From an uncultured Bacteroidota bacterium (lineage in GTDB: Bacteria; Bacteroidota; Bacteroidia; Flavobacteriales; Flavobacteriaceae), in assembly GCA_902614065.1 (NCBI GenBank), contig CACMJT010000004.1, forward strand, positions 96,832 through 160,831: a stretch of 64,000 bases of DNA. The letters run 5' to 3'. Positions 61,064-64,000 of this stretch are shown here, piece after piece. The position numbers were made by a program, and so were the translations under genes. Numbering within the stretch: position 1 is the stretch's first letter; each line of letters opens with the position of its first letter. The notes below the pieces were generated by a model that made no database searches, was not told the origin of the DNA, and saw nothing but the letters and a program-made list of their open reading frames with translations.

Positions 61064-62366
61064 GTTCAACAGCCTGCTCTGCAATGCAACTGAAATCGCT
61101 GTCTATACTATCTAAGTAACAATTCACTATCTCGTTTTGTTTAGAATTTGACCAAAGAGATTTTACCCGGACATAATTTTCGGTATAGCCATATATGTAT
61201 CCATTTTTATTCTCTGTCTCAAATAGAACATTATGAGAATTATTGATATTCTTTTTATAAAACTCAAGTTTTTTTGAGTTTGATAGCTCTCTTAAAATTT
61301 TACTTCTTTTATTTTTAATAATTTTTGAAACTTTCTGGTTCAACAATAATGATGAAGTGTTTGACCTTTCCGAATATGAAAATACATGTAGATAAGAAAT
61401 ATCAATAGACTTAAGAAAATTATATGTTTCTGTAAATTCCAATTCATCCTCGCCTGGAAATCCTACAATTACGTCTGAACCTATGCATGCATTAGGGATT
61501 CTTTTTCTTATGTATTCAAATCTTGACTCATAAACATTTCTTAAATACCTTCTTTTCATAAGTTTCAATATTTTATCCGAGCCACTTTGCAGTGGAATGT
61601 GAAAATGAGGAAGTATTTTTTCGGACTCACTTACAATGTCAATAATATCGTTATTCAAAAGATTTGGTTCAATTGATGATATTCTTAATCTTTTTAAATC
61701 TTTAATTTTACTTATTTGGTTCAATAAGTCAAGAAAATTATTTTGCCTTGGTTTTTTAGGATCAAAAATTCCAAAATCTCCAATATTAACACCTGTTAAC
61801 ACGACTTCTTTAACACCTTTATCAAGCAAAGATTTGATACTGTCTGTTACATTTTCTACAGAGGGGCTTCTTGATTTTCCCCTTGCAAGTGGTATCGTAC
61901 AATAAGAACATTGATAATCACAACCATCTTGAATTTTTAAAAATGATCTAGAGCGATCACCAAAAGAGTATGATGGCATAAACTTATTTACATCAGATAT
62001 TTGACAAGAATGATAATTTTGACTGATTTTTTTATCAAATTCTAAATAATTCAGAATATCAAACTTTTTATCAGCTCCCAAAACTAAATCAACTCCATCA
62101 ATTGATGATATTTCTTTGGGTTTTAATTGAGCATAGCAACCTACAGCAACAACATAGGCATTCGGATTATTTTTTTTTGTTTTGTTGACAAGGTACTTAA
62201 ACTCTTTATCTGCATTTTGAGTAACTGAGCAAGTATTGATTATGTATATGTCAGATTTTTTATCAAAATCTACTTTTTCATAACCATTTTTGGTAAATTC
62301 CCTTGATATGGTTGATGTCTCAGAAAAATTCAACTTACAACCTAGTGTTTTAAATGCAACTTTCAT
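61053..62366 (-). CDS. mtaB: tRNA (t6A37)-methylthiotransferase MtaB
   Basis: Radical SAM enzyme adding methylthio to t6A37 in tRNAs reading ANN codons. The 437-residue protein has the UPF0004 domain with three Cys (TLGCKLN near 9, NTCSVT near 45, VGCYAQ near 76), the radical SAM motif CDYQCSYCTIPLARGKSRS near 148 and a C-terminal TRAM-like region. The N-terminal KTLGCKLNFSET pattern separates MtaB from MiaB and RimO. 38 bp from the divergent binding-protein gene. Confidence 0.93.
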   Translation of the reverse strand: MKVAFKTLGCKLNFSETSTISREFTKNGYEKVDFDKKSDIYIINTCSVTQNADKEFKYLVNKTKKNNPNAYVVAVGCYAQLKPKEISSIDGVDLVLGADKKFDILNYLEFDKKISQNYHSCQISDVNKFMPSYSFGDRSRSFLKIQDGCDYQCSYCTIPLARGKSRSPSVENVTDSIKSLLDKGVKEVVLTGVNIGDFGIFDPKKPRQNNFLDLLNQISKIKDLKRLRISSIEPNLLNNDIIDIVSESEKILPHFHIPLQSGSDKILKLMKRRYLRNVYESRFEYIRKRIPNACIGSDVIVGFPGEDELEFTETYNFLKSIDISYLHVFSYSERSNTSSLLLNQKVSKIIKNKRSKILRELSNSKKLEFYKKNINNSHNVLFETENKNGYIYGYTENYVRVKSLWSNSKQNEIVNCYLDSIDSDFSCIAEQAVELKV

Positions 62367-62404
62367 GATTAAAAGAATTGCAAATATATACTTAAATTGA
62401 AGAA

Positions 62405-63976
62405 GTGAAATACATATTTATCAGTCTTTTTTTTTCATTAATTATTGTTTCATGTCACCATAATCCTGATAATAATCTTAAAATTTTTAAGTACAATGAA
62501 TATTCCAATATAAGTTCATTGGACCCTGCATTTTCCTCTACATTGAGAAATATGTGGCCTTGCAATCAGTTGTACAATGGTTTGGTCAAATTGGATGAAA
62601 ACCTAGAAATTAAAGCAGATATTGCGAAAGAATGGTATTTTGATGACAAAAAGAATGAATATACTTTCATTTTAAATGATAATGTTTTTTTTCATAAATC
62701 AGAGATATTTGGTAAAGACTCTACACGACAGGTGGTTTCTGAGGATTTTGTTTATAGTTTCAATAGAATACTAGATCCAAAAATAGCCTCACCTGGGTCA
62801 TGGATCTTTAAAAATGTGAAGGAATTTGAAGCTGTTAATGATACAGTCTTAAAAATTAAATTGAAAAATAAATCAAATAGTTTTTTAGGAAAGCTTACAA
62901 TGAAATATTCGTCTGTTGTTCCCTACGAATCATTTAAAGATGAAAAGATTTTAGATAATATTCCAATTGGTACTGGTCCATTTATTTTTAAAAAATGGGA
63001 TAAAAACATAAAATTAGTGCTGAGAAAAAACAACAACTATTTTAAAATTGATAGTAGTGGAAAGAAACTGCCTTACCTAGATGGTATTGCAATCACATTT
63101 ATTCCTGATAAAAAAAGTGAATTTATGGAGTTTATGTCCAAAAATCTTGATATGATAAATTCACCCGAAAATTCTATTGCAGAACTACTTTTTGACAATT
63201 ATGGTGATTTAAAAAAAGATTATAAGAACATCAATATTATTAAAAATCCATACCTAAACACCGAGTACTTGGCATTTAATACAAATAACACACTGGAAAG
63301 CGAAAAATACCTAAGGTTGGCAATTAATCATGCAATTGACAGAGAAAAAATGATTAAATATTTAAGGCAAAATATTGGTTATCCTGCTTTGAGTGGAATC
63401 GTACCATCTGGTCTTAATCATGATTTTTTTAGTGAACGATATTTTTACGATGTAGATTTAGCAAACAAATATTTAAACAAGTATTTGGAAAAAAATGGAG
63501 ATGAATTAAAAGAATTAAATGTTGTGACTGATGCTCAATACCTAGACGTCTTAGAGTTTATTCAATCTGAATTGAAAAAGATAAATATAAACTTGAAAAT
63601 TGAAATTACTCCTCCATCAATACTCAGACAAGGAAAAGCAAAGGGGAAATATGATTTTTTTAGGGCAAGTTGGATAGCTGATTATCCAAATCCAGAAAAT
63701 TATTTTGGACTTTTCTATTCAAAAAACAAAACACCCAATGGGCCAAATTATACATATTTTATGAATGAAAGATATGATAGTATCTACAACATATTAAAAG
63801 ATGAAGAATCACACATTGAAAAAAATTTTGAAATTCTAGAGAATATCATACACGACTTCTCCCCGATCATTCCATTATACTATGACATGTCAATAAGACT
63901 TCTAAACAATAACATTGTTGGGATGTCTAACAATGCAATTAATATGCTTAATCTAGAGGAAGTAAATAAATTGTAA
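62405..63976 (+). CDS. Peptide/solute-binding lipoprotein of an ABC importer (SBP_bac_5 family)
   Basis: A 523-residue family 5 binding protein with a lipoprotein signal (ISLFFSLIIVSC, Cys near residue 17; start GTG 62405). Family features include ISSLDPAFSSTLRNMWPCNQLYNGLVKLDENLEIKADIAKEW near residues 36-77, SEDFVYSFNRILDP near 113, PIGTGPFIFKKWDKN near 187 and NHAIDREKMI near 308. It probably binds oligopeptides, though members also bind other solutes. No permease gene follows within the remaining 24 bp. A DppB-type permease start is at the other window edge on the opposite strand. Confidence 0.9.
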   Translation: MKYIFISLFFSLIIVSCHHNPDNNLKIFKYNEYSNISSLDPAFSSTLRNMWPCNQLYNGLVKLDENLEIKADIAKEWYFDDKKNEYTFILNDNVFFHKSEIFGKDSTRQVVSEDFVYSFNRILDPKIASPGSWIFKNVKEFEAVNDTVLKIKLKNKSNSFLGKLTMKYSSVVPYESFKDEKILDNIPIGTGPFIFKKWDKNIKLVLRKNNNYFKIDSSGKKLPYLDGIAITFIPDKKSEFMEFMSKNLDMINSPENSIAELLFDNYGDLKKDYKNINIIKNPYLNTEYLAFNTNNTLESEKYLRLAINHAIDREKMIKYLRQNIGYPALSGIVPSGLNHDFFSERYFYDVDLANKYLNKYLEKNGDELKELNVVTDAQYLDVLEFIQSELKKININLKIEITPPSILRQGKAKGKYDFFRASWIADYPNPENYFGLFYSKNKTPNGPNYTYFMNERYDSIYNILKDEESHIEKNFEILENIIHDFSPIIPLYYDMSIRLLNNNIVGMSNNAINMLNLEEVNKL

Positions 63977-64000
63977 TGTAAAATTACTTAACAGACTCAG

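Noticed and set aside
1..64000. CRISPR arrays, insertion sequences, prophage or integrated elements
   Set aside because: No regularly spaced repeats, transposase, integrase or phage genes seen; gene content and base composition look uniform.
62405..64000. The binding lipoprotein and the DppB fragment at 1-101 forming one transporter operon
   Set aside because: They are at opposite window ends on different strands; no permease follows the binding protein in the visible sequence.

Overview
The window is a compact, AT-rich bacterial chromosome segment from the Bacteroidota, most likely a marine Flavobacteriia member with a small genome. The evidence is the gene families (DUF1599, DUF4290, DUF4293, DUF6095, DUF2911, a START-like protein, the OmpP1/FadL pair, an archaeal-type ProS, a CarB of about 950 residues, a MurA with Asp in place of Cys). 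Promoters of the Bacteroidota form TTTG-N19/20-TAnnTTTG and the lack of Shine-Dalgarno-like sequences before starts agree with this. Photolyases and carotenoid genes suggest sunlit surface water, which is an inference. I see no insertion sequence, prophage, CRISPR array or rRNA, and nothing looks recently acquired.

Layout. 1-9 kb: start of an oligopeptide permease, DUF1599, folP, cdaA (c-di-AMP synthesis), an ABC exporter, truA, a phosphodiesterase, DUF4293, rho, rpsT with tRNA-Glu, proS. 9-18.4 kb: an aromatic/Ser-rich lipoprotein with an OmpP1-like porin, then folE-cysS-yidD-lgt-DUF6095-thrS-infC-rpmI-rplT. 18.3-27 kb: dnaB, accA, an LptF/G permease and tgt on the minus strand, a split transketolase, an FKBP lipoprotein, a phosphoribosyltransferase, aroK. 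27-33 kb: tRNA-Lys and tRNA-Leu running straight into crtI-crtB-crtZ, then ribH, a TPR protein, recF-dciA, ndk. 33-43.5 kb: a Rossmann/DUF2520 protein, a KdsC-like phosphatase, a 26-residue micro-ORF, a sodium:solute symporter, DUF2911, a five-gene photolyase operon, murA, DUF4290, DUF493. 43.5-64 kb: an NTPase, fmt, yqgE, a class IV aminotransferase, a START-like protein, tRNA-Met, hisS, rpsF-rpsR-rplI, priA, rdgB, purB, an RmuC-like protein, carB, rpmH, mtaB and a peptide-binding lipoprotein.

How the genes work together. Most are housekeeping genes for translation (four tRNAs, seven ribosomal proteins, four aminoacyl-tRNA synthetases, infC, fmt, tgt, truA, mtaB), replication and repair (dnaB, dciA, recF, priA, two photolyase-family genes), folate, pyrimidine and purine supply, and envelope assembly. 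The segment is tightly packed. Of 15 convergent junctions, 10 overlap and the other five have gaps of 0-10 bp. Genes in operons often overlap through ATGA, TTGA or TAATG.

The points most worth a second look are: the photolyase operon (37026-41205), which holds an SDR without its catalytic Ser/Tyr and a PhrB-type protein without most Fe-S ligands; an infC with no standard start codon and a probable AUA start; two DnaA-box-like repeats 21 bp apart upstream of dnaB; carotenoid genes that begin 10 nt after a tRNA; a tRNA whose 3' end contains the hisS stop codon; and a hidden 26-residue membrane micro-ORF.
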